Shown here: one piece after another, positions 5,872 to 11,253 of the stretch
How positions within the stretch are numbered: position 1 is the first letter of the stretch
How the letters are laid out: the number at the start of each line of letters is the position of its first letter
Origin: an uncultured Collinsella sp.
GTDB taxonomy: Bacteria; Actinomycetota; Coriobacteriia; Coriobacteriales; Coriobacteriaceae
Length of the DNA: 22,244 nt
Direction of reading: 5' to 3'
Assembly (NCBI GenBank): GCA_902494715.1
Contig: CABUUJ010000035.1
Span: forward strand, 1-22,244
Program-made: the position numbers and the translations under genes
The notes under the pieces: model-generated
Database searches by the model: none
What the model was told of the DNA's origin: nothing
Seen by the model: the letters and a program-made list of their open reading frames with translations, nothing else

Positions 5872-6435
5872 ATGTCGATCAACCGAGTGAACATCAGCGG
5901 AAACTTGACCCGCGACCCCGAGCTGCGGGCTACCCAGGGCGGAATGCAGGTGCTGGGCTTCGGCGTGGCGGTGAACGACCGCCGCCGCAACCAGCAAACC
6001 GGCGAGTGGGAGGACTACCCGAACTTCGTGGACTGCACGATGTTCGGCAACCGCGCCGAGAGCATGGGCCGCATCCTGCACAAGGGCATGAAGGTGGCCA
6101 TCGAAGGAAAGCTGCGCTATTCGAGCTGGGACAAGGACGGCCAGCGCCGATCCAAGCTTGAGGTGATCGTGGACGAGATCGAGCTCATGAGCCAGAAGCA
6201 GGGCCAGCAAGCGCCGCAGGGCTACCAGCAGCAGTACGCGCCGCAGCCCGCCCCGCAGGCGGCACCCCAGCAGTGGAACGCGCAGCAGGCCTACCAGCAG
6301 GCCCCGGCGGCACCGCAGGGCTACCAGCAGGCGCCCGCCCAGTACGCGCCGCAGCCCGCCCCGCAGGCGGCACCCCAGCAAGCGCCCATGCCGCCCGCCC
6401 AGGAAAGCCTGTACGACGGCGACATCCCGTTTTAG
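5872..6435 (+). CDS. ssb: Single-stranded DNA-binding protein
   Basis: A 187-residue SSB. Residues 1-108 form the OB fold, starting INRVNISGNLTRDPELRAT and including VDCTMFGNRAESM and LHKGMKVAIEGKLRY. A Gln/Pro/Ala-rich linker follows (about residues 110-175), and the acidic tip SLYDGDIPF, which recruits partner proteins, closes the chain. The linker contains an internal DNA duplication (41-bp copies at 6232-6272 and 6340-6380). The length is normal for bacterial SSB. It protects single strands for the downstream replication genes and works with the ERF annealing protein. The start abuts the previous stop with AAGGGAG upstream. Confidence 0.97.
   Translation: MSINRVNISGNLTRDPELRATQGGMQVLGFGVAVNDRRRNQQTGEWEDYPNFVDCTMFGNRAESMGRILHKGMKVAIEGKLRYSSWDKDGQRRSKLEVIVDEIELMSQKQGQQAPQGYQQQYAPQPAPQAAPQQWNAQQAYQQAPAAPQGYQQAPAQYAPQPAPQAAPQQAPMPPAQESLYDGDIPF
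6232..6380 (+). repeat. 41-bp direct repeat in the SSB linker
   Basis: Two identical 41-bp copies at 6232-6272 and 6340-6380, offset by 108 bases (36 codons), so the reading frame is kept. They encode the same Gln/Pro/Ala block (QYAPQPAPQAAPQ). A related GGCTACCAGCAG precedes both copies, with 9 extra bases before the second. It looks like a recent in-frame linker expansion. Confidence 0.85.
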
Positions 6436-6448
6436 GGGCGACGGCGGC

Positions 6449-7099
6449 ATGCAGGTACTGGACTCGCTCATAGACGGGCCGCTTAGGCTGCGCAACCGCA
6501 GGGAGGGCGACGAGCTTATCGGCATGATCGTCCGGTACCTGCGAACTGGCGAGCAGCCCGAGCCTCGGACGGACGCCCAAGAGGCCGTGCTGTTCGCCGT
6601 GCAGCCCGTCATGGAGACCTCGCGCAAGCGCATCGTGGCGGGAGGATCGGGCGGCAAGGCGGCAAGCAAACCCGAAAGCAAACGGGCAAGCGAAACGGGA
6701 AGCAAACCGCCAAGCAAAAGCGGAAGCAAAACGCAGAGCAAAGCGGCAAGCAACGATGCAAGCAAACCCGAAAGCAAGCGGGCAAGCGAAGAGGAAGAGG
6801 AAGAGGAGTCAGGAAAAGGGATTAAGGAGAGAGGGAAAGCGGCGCGTTTCCGCGCCCCCTCTCCCGCCGAGGTCGCCGAATACGCCCAGCAGTTCGCTGC
6901 AGACAAGGGCCTCGACCTCACCGCCCTCGACTTCGACCCCGAGCGCTTCGTCGACTTCTACGCCCAGAAAGGCTGGATGGTCGGGCGATCGCACATGAAG
7001 GACTGGAAGGCAACGGCGCGCAACTGGCTGCGCACCTCGAAGCCAAAAAACGGCATGGCAAAGGAGGTGCCAGACGATGGATTTTCGGCCTACGACTGA
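6449..7099 (+). CDS. Replisome organiser / replication initiation protein with S-K-x-x repeats
   Basis: A 216-residue protein. The N-terminal part (VLDSLIDGPLRLRNRREGDE ... MIVRYLRTGEQPEP ... LFAVQPVMETSRKRIVAGG) resembles DUF6291-type phage replication proteins. Residues about 73-115 are a strict four-residue repeat (SKPE, SKRA, SETG, SKPP, SKSG, SKTQ...). A Glu-rich stretch follows. The C-terminal domain (about 131-205: PSPAEVAEYAQQFAADKG, FDPERFVDFYAQKGWMVG, MKDWKATARNWLR) is the ending typical of DnaD/DnaT-like phage replisome organisers. The following gene is a DnaC-like helicase loader, overlapping by 23 bases, as expected for an initiator-loader pair. The repeat DNA may serve as origin iterons, as in lambda O; that is inference. 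Confidence 0.82.
   Translation: MQVLDSLIDGPLRLRNRREGDELIGMIVRYLRTGEQPEPRTDAQEAVLFAVQPVMETSRKRIVAGGSGGKAASKPESKRASETGSKPPSKSGSKTQSKAASNDASKPESKRASEEEEEEESGKGIKERGKAARFRAPSPAEVAEYAQQFAADKGLDLTALDFDPERFVDFYAQKGWMVGRSHMKDWKATARNWLRTSKPKNGMAKEVPDDGFSAYD
6665..6790 (+). repeat. Eleven 12-bp-spaced AGCAAA repeats inside the replication gene (possible origin iterons)
   Basis: AGCAAA or a one-base variant starts at 6665, 6677, 6689, 6701, 6713, 6725, 6737, 6749, 6761, 6773 and 6785, exactly 12 bases apart. The units at 6689 and 6785 are AGCGAA, the one at 6749 is AGCAAC and the one at 6773 is AGCAAG. A longer 33-bp block (6662-6694) recurs at 6758-6790 with a single difference. The array is followed by a purine-only-looking stretch (6786-6840). 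Phage origins often lie within the initiator gene as direct repeats, so this is a candidate replication origin; it also simply encodes the S-K-x-x linker. Confidence 0.8.
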
Positions 7100-7790
7100 G
7101 TGCCCGCACTGCGGCGCGACCCTCAAGGCCCGCACCACGCGGCTCGCTGGGCGGACGCTGTTCTGCGGCTACGAGCAGTGCGGCTGCGCGGGCGCCGAGG
7201 CCGAGCGCGAGAAGGAGCGCCAGGCCGAGGCCGATGCGGCTCGCAAGGCCGAGCTCGACAAGGCCATGCACGACTGGAAGCGGGCGGGCGTGCCCGATCG
7301 CTACGTGAGCCTCGACCACCCGTTGGCCGCCGAAATCACCGAGTGCATGAAGCGCGGCCAGTGGGTGTACCTCTGGGGCGACGTGGGAACGCACAAGACA
7401 ACCTGCGCAGCGGCCGTGGCGAAGCGCCTGGCTGGCGGCAAGCGGTCGGTGCTCATGGCGCCGATGTACCGCATCCTCGACGAGATTCAGCGCAGCTTCC
7501 ACGACGGCGGCGACCCGCTCAAGCGCTACGCCGAGGTGCGCTACCTGATCGTGGACGACCTGGGCAAGCGCAGGCCGACGAGCTTCGTGCTCGACAGCCT
7601 GTTCAGCCTGATCGACCAGCGCTACTCGGCGATGCTTCCCACGCTGGTGACCACGCAGTACAAGCCGAGCGACCTCGTGCGCAGGCTTGCCGAGCAGGGA
7701 GACCCCGACACCGCGAAGGCAATAGTGTCGCGGCTGAGGGGCGGCGCGAGGGTCGAGCACTTCGATGGCCCGGACGGGAGACTGCAATGA
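7077..7790 (+). CDS. dnaC: DnaC/IstB-like replicative helicase loader
   Basis: A 237-residue AAA+ ATPase of the DnaC/DnaI type that loads the host replicative helicase on phage DNA. An N-terminal zinc-finger-like part (Cys9, Cys12, Cys30 and Cys35/37: ECPHCGATL ... FCGYEQCGC) precedes a charged helix and the ATPase core. The Walker A motif is GDVGTHKTT at 101-109, with His106 where the family normally has Gly. Walker B is LIVDDLG at 157-163, and TLVTTQYKPSDL is the usual sensor region. The ATG overlaps the end of the replisome organiser and has a GGAGGT site. The overlapping ATGA with the next gene keeps it in the early operon. The zinc finger is as expected for loaders that contact helicase or initiator. 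Confidence 0.9.
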   Translation: MDFRPTTECPHCGATLKARTTRLAGRTLFCGYEQCGCAGAEAEREKERQAEADAARKAELDKAMHDWKRAGVPDRYVSLDHPLAAEITECMKRGQWVYLWGDVGTHKTTCAAAVAKRLAGGKRSVLMAPMYRILDEIQRSFHDGGDPLKRYAEVRYLIVDDLGKRRPTSFVLDSLFSLIDQRYSAMLPTLVTTQYKPSDLVRRLAEQGDPDTAKAIVSRLRGGARVEHFDGPDGRLQ

Positions 7791-8242
7791 TCCTCGATGC
7801 GGGGGTGCTTCGCGGCTACCCCAAGGAGCGAGCCGAGCTTTACGGCAAGCCTCACCTGGGGGCGCACTACACCCACGGAAAGGCCTACGAGGCGCTTTCG
7901 CCCCGATGCTGCGTCTGCGGCAGGCGTGCCGGAAGCGTGCACCACGTGGCGCACCGGTCTTGGGGCGAGACGTTCCGCCTGGTCACGCCGTGCGGCGCAT
8001 GGGACTTGCGAAGCCCGCTGTTCTGCCTCTGCGGCAGCGGCACCACCGGGTGCCACGACAAGTTCCACGGCGGGGCGCGGCTCAAGGCCGAGTGGCGCTG
8101 GCGGCATCCGGTCTACGAGGAGGCCTGGTGGACGGGCCAGCTGTTGCAGGTCTACGAGCCGCACAGCCCTGGCCTCTACGAATACGGATATTGGCTGATC
8201 ACAGACCGTGACGGCAACGAGATGATACGAGAAGGGATATGA
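7787..8242 (+). CDS. HNH-like zinc-finger nuclease (treble-clef), probable
   Basis: A 151-residue protein with the cysteine/histidine layout of HNH nucleases: CCVCG (Cys41-Cys44), then VHHVAHRSWG with His52 and His53, then LFCLCGSGTTGCHDKFHGG with Cys80, Cys82, Cys89, His90 and His94. The pairing of a first CxxC knuckle, a VHH motif and a final GCH-x3-H segment is that of the His-Me finger fold. The rest is rich in aromatic residues (YEEAWWTGQLLQVYEPHS). It starts in ATGA overlap with the helicase loader. The likely role is cutting DNA during phage replication or recombination. A purely DNA-binding zinc protein is the alternative. Confidence 0.75.
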   Translation: MILDAGVLRGYPKERAELYGKPHLGAHYTHGKAYEALSPRCCVCGRRAGSVHHVAHRSWGETFRLVTPCGAWDLRSPLFCLCGSGTTGCHDKFHGGARLKAEWRWRHPVYEEAWWTGQLLQVYEPHSPGLYEYGYWLITDRDGNEMIREGI

Positions 8243-8245
8243 CCC

Positions 8246-8644
8246 ATGGAGATCAAGACATGCGAGCAGTACGTGCTCGATCAGTTGGAGCAGGCGCGGG
8301 CTGAGTGCGATTGGCTGCGCGGCAAGCTTGAGCAGGCGCAGGACGAGGCAGAGGAGCTGCGCGGCAAGCTTATGGAGCGCGGCGAGCGCGATGCCTCGAA
8401 GGTCGAGCAGGCCATCCGCAAGGAGGGCCGCCGTAAGCTCTACCGCGACGGCACCCGCCGTCTCTTTCTTGTCGGACATCTTGGAGCCTGCCCCCCCCCG
8501 TCGGCGTACTCATTGAGCCGGAGAGCATGCGAGGGGATCTTGAATCGAGCGCGGAAAAGAGGGCGAGCCTTGCCGAAGAGGCTGGAAGAAGCCCTCGTAG
8601 CGCAGGCTTCAAGTACCACCAGGGAGCAGGCGCGGGAGGAGTAG
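8246..8644 (+). CDS. Hybrid ORF: coiled-coil protein fused to a methyltransferase fragment
   Basis: A 132-codon ORF with two parts. Residues about 1-70 are a charged coiled coil (EQYVLDQLEQARAECDWLRG, KLEQAQDEAEELRGKLMERG) that looks like a genuine small phage protein. The second part (SAYSLSRRACEGILNRARKR, then ALPKRLEEALVAQA) matches the internal segment of phage cytosine-5 methyltransferases that normally follows an 'LS-IL-EP' motif. That motif is present here in another frame (FLSDILEPAPP at about 8467-8498). A C9 tract (8491-8499) separates the parts. I infer that a deletion joined the coiled-coil gene to a methyltransferase remnant. The protein may be expressed, since it starts 3 bases after the previous stop, but its second half is probably not functional. 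Confidence 0.6.
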   Translation: MEIKTCEQYVLDQLEQARAECDWLRGKLEQAQDEAEELRGKLMERGERDASKVEQAIRKEGRRKLYRDGTRRLFLVGHLGACPPPSAYSLSRRACEGILNRARKRGRALPKRLEEALVAQASSTTREQAREE

Positions 8645-9149
8645 GCGCGGAACCGGAGCAGTCCCCCACGCTCACCGCCGATTGGCACAACCCCGCCGTG
8701 TACCCCATCGACGAGCCGATAACGATGGCCGACCTCAACGCCAACACGGCGATCGGATACGACATGGTGGGCACGCTCAAGGTTGGCGGCGACGCGCCGT
8801 CGGTGTGCCTGTGAGCGCCTGCACGCTGCTCGTCCGCTGCGGATGCGCGGGCGGCGGCAAGGGCGCGCTGGTGAGCGACGAAGTGTCGCTCACCCTCTCC
8901 ACCAGCAACACTCAGACGCTTTTCAGCGAGGAAGGAGGAGACATGGTTGTGCGAAGGCTCACGCCGCGCGAGTGCGAGCGGCTGCAAGGCTTTCCCAGCG
9001 ATTGGACAAAGATTCCCTATCGCGGCAAGCCGGCCGACGAGTGCCCGGACGGGCCACGCTACAAGGCGATCGGCAACAGCATGGCCGTTCCCGTGATGCG
9101 ATGGATTGGCGAGAGGATCGCCATGGCAGAGGCGGGCGAGATCGCATGA
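8463..9149 (+). pseudogene. Decayed phage cytosine-5 DNA methyltransferase, C-terminal remnant with frame changes
   Basis: Pieces of one phage Dcm-type methyltransferase lie in order but in different frames. They are SFLSDILEPAPP (frame of 8463), SAYSLSRRACEGILNRARKR (frame of 8246), GFKYHQGAGAGGVG with SPTLTADWHNPAVYPIDEP (frame of 8527, ending at the TGA at 8812), and CTLLVRCGCAGGGKGAL with LTPRECERLQGFP and YKAIGNSMAVPVM (frame of 8943, to 9149). The last two motifs are the conserved motifs IX and X region. The N-terminal half with SAM-binding motif I and the catalytic Pro-Cys is absent from the window. Frame changes occur at the C9 tract near 8499, near 8605 and near 8808. The enzyme cannot be active as a single chain. 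Confidence 0.75.
8943..9149 (+). CDS. Small ORF with methyltransferase motifs IX-X (remnant, possibly translated)
   Basis: A 68-codon ORF starting at an ATG directly after AAGGAGGAGAC, a strong ribosome site. The protein VVRRLTPRECERLQGFPSDW, then YKAIGNSMAVPVMRWIGERI is the C-terminal end of a cytosine-5 methyltransferase, containing the motif IX and X segments. It lacks all catalytic motifs. Its stop overlaps the start of the next gene (ATGA), so translation through this stretch may be kept to couple downstream genes. It is best read as the tail of the methyltransferase pseudogene, but a retained small protein cannot be excluded. Confidence 0.5.
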   Translation: MVVRRLTPRECERLQGFPSDWTKIPYRGKPADECPDGPRYKAIGNSMAVPVMRWIGERIAMAEAGEIA

Positions 9150-9340
9150 GCTACGACCCGTATGAATGGATGTGCGCGAGATGCGGCAAAACGCACCGCA
9201 ACCCGTTTTTCGTGAGCTACCCGCGCGAGTTTTGGAAGGACAACAAAAAGCGAGCCGGCGAGGTCTGCGAAAAGTGCCGCGACGAAATCGACTACGACCA
9301 AGTTCGCCGCAGGAAAGCGAAGGGAGATGGGGCCTCGTGA
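9146..9340 (+). CDS. Small zinc-ribbon protein (64 aa)
   Basis: A 64-residue protein with two CxxC knuckles: CARCGKTH (Cys12 and Cys15) and CEKCRDEI (Cys41 and Cys44), separated by 25 residues containing NPFFVSYPREFWKDNKKR. The C-terminus is basic (YDQVRRRKAKGDGAS). This is a zinc ribbon of the kind often found as small regulators or nucleic-acid-binding proteins in phages. The ATG overlaps the stop of the methyltransferase remnant, and its TGA overlaps the GTG of the next gene. Specific function is unknown. Confidence 0.72.
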   Translation: MSYDPYEWMCARCGKTHRNPFFVSYPREFWKDNKKRAGEVCEKCRDEIDYDQVRRRKAKGDGAS

Positions 9341-9690
9341 GCTACGACATAAGGCTGTGCGACCCCGTGACGCACGAGACGTTGGAGGTCGAGCCTTCGC
9401 ATCTCATGGCGGGCGGAACATACGCCCTGGGAGGCACGACCGAGCTTTGGCTGAACGTGACCTACAACTACGGGAAGCACTACCGCTGCATGGGAGAGCG
9501 CGGAATCCGCGAGATCTACGGGAAGACAGGGGCCGAGTCGATCCCGATGTTACAGGCAGCGGCCTTGAGGCTCGGCAACGACGTTTCCGATGACTACTGG
9601 GAGGCCACCGAGGGCAACGCCAAGCGGGCGCTGTTGCAGCTGCTCGCCATGGCGAGGATGCGCCCCGACGGCGTATGGGACGGCGACTGA
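9337..9690 (+). CDS. Conserved hypothetical phage protein (117 aa)
   Basis: A 117-residue protein starting at GTG 9337, which overlaps the TGA of the upstream gene. It shows a highly characteristic block: AGGTYALGGTTELWLNVTYN, then GIREIYGKTGAESIPMLQAA and YWEATEGNAKRALLQLLAMA, and ends PDGVWDGD. The same arrangement recurs in many phage and bacterial proteins of unknown function, so it is a real conserved family although no activity has been assigned to it to my knowledge. It has no membrane segment or zinc motif. An AGGGAG lies about 10 bases upstream of the GTG. The neighbours are accessory early genes. Confidence 0.8.
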   Translation: MSYDIRLCDPVTHETLEVEPSHLMAGGTYALGGTTELWLNVTYNYGKHYRCMGERGIREIYGKTGAESIPMLQAAALRLGNDVSDDYWEATEGNAKRALLQLLAMARMRPDGVWDGD

Positions 9691-9701
9691 GAGGAACCTA
9701 A

Positions 9702-10034
9702 ATGAAGAAGGCGATGATCGTCCAGCCAATGAACGGGCTTGGCGAGGAGCAGATACTTGAGGCCCGCACGAAGGCGGTCGCAGAGCTTGAGCGGCGCGGA
9801 TACGAGGTCGTGGACACGTACTTCAAGGACGGCCTCGCGGTGCCGCACAAGGTCGTGAACGAGCCGCTGTACTACCTAAGCCAGAGCCTCGCGAAGATGG
9901 CCTGCTGCGACGCCGTGTTCCTCTGCGAGGGATGGGAGAACGCCAGGGGTTGCAGGGTTGAGCGCGCCGCAGCCGTGGCATACGACCTTGAGATCATCGG
10001 CCACGACATCCCGTGCACGGGCGGTGCCCGATGA
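9702..10034 (+). CDS. DUF4406 protein (nucleoside deoxyribosyltransferase-like)
   Basis: A 110-residue protein of the DUF4406 type, related in fold to nucleoside 2-deoxyribosyltransferases. Visible marks are the N-terminal strand AMIVQPMNGLGEEQILEART, the helix AVAELERRGYEVVDTYF, and the core YYLSQSLAKMACCDAVFLCE followed by GWENARGCRVERAAAVAY, where the Trp-Glu and Arg-Gly-Cys residues mark the predicted active-site loop. The protein may act on nucleotides or nucleosides during phage growth; the reaction is unproven. It begins 11 bases after the previous stop with GAGAGGA upstream, and its TGA overlaps the next ATG. Confidence 0.85.
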   Translation: MKKAMIVQPMNGLGEEQILEARTKAVAELERRGYEVVDTYFKDGLAVPHKVVNEPLYYLSQSLAKMACCDAVFLCEGWENARGCRVERAAAVAYDLEIIGHDIPCTGGAR

Positions 10035-10324
10035 GCATGGTCGTCTACGAACCACCCAGCGGGTGGAACCTTCCGCCCGGCTGCTTCGAGGGAGACCCGA
10101 ACGCGCCGTGGAACCAGGAGGAGCCGGAGCCATGCTGCGAGTGCAGGTGGTTCAAGCCAACCGACGGCGACGACGGCGTGTGCGGCCTTGAGCTTGAGGC
10201 GGCTATAGCCAACGAGGAGCTTGCGGGCAAGAGCATGGCCGACGCGGCCAACAAGGCCGTCGACTGGGCGCTCGACCATCTGAAGGACGGGGATGAGATC
10301 GCTTGCGAGCACTTCAAGCCCTAG
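10031..10324 (+). CDS. Small Cys-rich hypothetical protein (97 aa)
   Basis: A 97-residue protein with a cysteine cluster CCECRWFKPTDGDDGVCG and a second site CEHFKP at the very end, a layout that could bind one metal (CxxC, C, CxxxF). The middle (AAIANEELAGKSMADAANKA, VDWALDHLKDGDE) is helical and acidic. The N-terminus (VVYEPPSGWNLPPGCF) is Pro-rich. It is coupled to the DUF4406 gene by ATGA. I do not recognise the family. A small metal-binding accessory protein is the most that can be said. Confidence 0.7.
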   Translation: MSMVVYEPPSGWNLPPGCFEGDPNAPWNQEEPEPCCECRWFKPTDGDDGVCGLELEAAIANEELAGKSMADAANKAVDWALDHLKDGDEIACEHFKP

Positions 10325-10431
10325 CCGCCTTGGCCGTGGCGCTGCTGCTGGCGGTGCTGGCCCTTGAGTTCTATGTGATCCGCATGCTGGCGGCGGGGCT
10401 GGTGGTTCTGGCCCTGCTCGCCTGCGGGTAG
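10303..10431 (+). CDS. Possible 42-aa small membrane protein (TTG start)
   Basis: A short hydrophobic ORF that starts at TTG 10303 inside the end of the previous gene, or at an internal GTG, and ends at the TAG just before the next gene's AGGAGGT. It reads as two closely spaced hydrophobic segments (ALAVALLLAVLALEFYVI and AAGLVVLALLACG) split by an Arg-Met. Support is the hydrophobic pattern and the filling of what would otherwise be a 110-base gap; no clear ribosome site is seen. Two-segment proteins of this size can be holin-like, but this is only a possibility. Confidence 0.42.
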   Translation: MRALQALAALAVALLLAVLALEFYVIRMLAAGLVVLALLACG

Positions 10432-10442
10432 GAGGTGGCAGA

Positions 10443-10661
10443 TTGACAAACTGGGAACGCTACTTCGGTTCGCCCGAGGCCGCCATGCGCATGGGTGTGC
10501 GCATGATGACGTGGCCGCTGCTCATAGTCGTGGACGAGGTCGACCCGCACACGAGGTGCGCGAAGCACTCGCGCCGCGTCGGCGAGTTCGCGTCCTTCGA
10601 GGAGTACGCGGCGTGGCTGCATGCCGAATACGACGACGGAACGATAAGGTGGGACGAATGA
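10443..10661 (+). CDS. Hypothetical protein (72 aa, TTG start)
   Basis: A 72-residue protein beginning at TTG 10443, chosen because a strong AGGAGGT (10430-10436) lies 6 bases upstream and the residues after it (TNWERYFGSPEAAM) fit a natural N-terminus. The remainder (TWPLLIVVDEVDPHTRCAKH ... FASFEEYAAWLHAEYD) contains one Cys and no clear zinc site. The layout, with a final WL-x2-EY, resembles short phage proteins that begin 'MTN-x-(D/E)-x-(Y/F)'. The TGA overlaps the ATG of the next gene. Function is unknown. Confidence 0.68.
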   Translation: MTNWERYFGSPEAAMRMGVRMMTWPLLIVVDEVDPHTRCAKHSRRVGEFASFEEYAAWLHAEYDDGTIRWDE

Positions 10662-10774
10662 GCCGCCCGGGATGCAACCGGGGATGCCTGCTCATAATAG
10701 CGGCATCCCTGCTAATAGACGGATTGACGCTGTGGGCGGCGGTATCGCTGGCCCGCATGATCATTGGAGGATGA
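10658..10774 (+). CDS. Small membrane protein (38 aa)
   Basis: A 38-residue protein starting in ATGA overlap with the previous gene. After a short basic-Cys head (SRPGCNRGC) it consists of a hydrophobic span (LLIIAASLLIDGLTLWAAVS, then LARMII), enough for one membrane helix. Its stop lies 1 base before the next start and a TTGGAGGATGAC ribosome site for that gene lies in its end. It is one of three tiny hydrophobic ORFs in a row before the HNH gene. Function is unknown. Confidence 0.6.
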   Translation: MSRPGCNRGCLLIIAASLLIDGLTLWAAVSLARMIIGG

Positions 10775-10775
10775 C

Positions 10776-10904
10776 ATGGGATACAAGAAGTTAATGGATG
10801 CAGCCGGTGTTGTCGTGTCCATGCTCGTGATGCTCTTCCTGGTGCTGCTCGTGTGCTACGGCATCGTGTGGTGTATCGGCGGGATAGCGGCGATGCTGGC
10901 ATGA
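10776..10904 (+). CDS. Small membrane protein (42 aa)
   Basis: A 42-residue protein with a basic start (GYKKLMDAAG) and one long hydrophobic stretch (VVVSMLVMLFLVLLVCYGIV, then WCIGGIAAML), a clear membrane helix or tight hairpin. GGAGG lies 6 bases before the ATG, which supports real translation. The TGA overlaps the ATG of the HNH gene. The small size and hydrophobicity would fit a holin or antiholin, but lysis genes normally lie after the tail genes, which are not in view, so I do not assign that role. Confidence 0.62.
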   Translation: MGYKKLMDAAGVVVSMLVMLFLVLLVCYGIVWCIGGIAAMLA

Positions 10905-11191
10905 GCGGCAACCCGCGCAACCGCAACGGCAACGCAAGGCGCAAGCTGAGAGCGAGGCTGAGGGCAGAGGGAAGGCCGTGCCACATATGCGGCCAGCCGA
11001 TAGACTACAGCCTGCCGAGCGGCGACCCGTGGAGCTTCGAGGTGGACGAGCTGCTGCCCGTGTCGAGGGGAGGCAGCCCGCTGGACTACTCCAACGTGGA
11101 TGCAGCCCACAGGATTTGCAACCAGCGGCGCGGCAACAGGATGCCGGGCGACGCCAAGCAGTACCAGATACGCCGCACACGGCTGTTCTGA
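10901..11191 (+). CDS. HNH endonuclease (packaging-associated)
   Basis: A 96-residue HNH nuclease located just before the small terminase, the position where HNH proteins assist terminase cutting in HK97-like and cos-type phages. The fold is visible as CHIC (Cys27, Cys30), VDELLPVSRGGSPLDYSNVD, and AAHRICNQRRGN (His70, Cys73). In the usual DHxxP motif the first His is replaced here by Glu50 (DELLP). The N-terminus is strongly basic (RNGNARRKLRARLRAEGR), fitting DNA contact. It starts in ATGA overlap with a small membrane-protein gene and is the last gene before the terminator at 11218. The partner is expected to be the terminase encoded next. Confidence 0.9.
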   Translation: MSGNPRNRNGNARRKLRARLRAEGRPCHICGQPIDYSLPSGDPWSFEVDELLPVSRGGSPLDYSNVDAAHRICNQRRGNRMPGDAKQYQIRRTRLF

Positions 11192-11217
11192 GGGAAAACA
11201 TAGCAATGCACCAATAG

Positions 11218-11253
11218 GGGCGCGGTCGTTTCGGCGGTCGCGCCCTTTCTTTT
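11218..11253 (+). terminator. Rho-independent terminator after the early operon
   Basis: GGGCGCG (11218-11224) pairs with CGCGCCC (11239-11245) over a 14-base loop, followed by TTTCTTTT (11246-11253). It closes the early transcription unit 27 bases after the HNH stop, so the late genes need a separate promoter or antitermination. Confidence 0.8.

Noticed and set aside
6665..6790. CRISPR-like array
   Set aside because: Units are 12 bases with no spacers, lie inside a coding frame and keep a four-residue protein repeat.
5338..6921. 527-codon minus-strand ORF across ERF, SSB and the replication gene
   Set aside because: Antisense shadow of well-supported rightward genes; the protein is a low-complexity Leu/Arg-rich product with no domain and no ribosome site.
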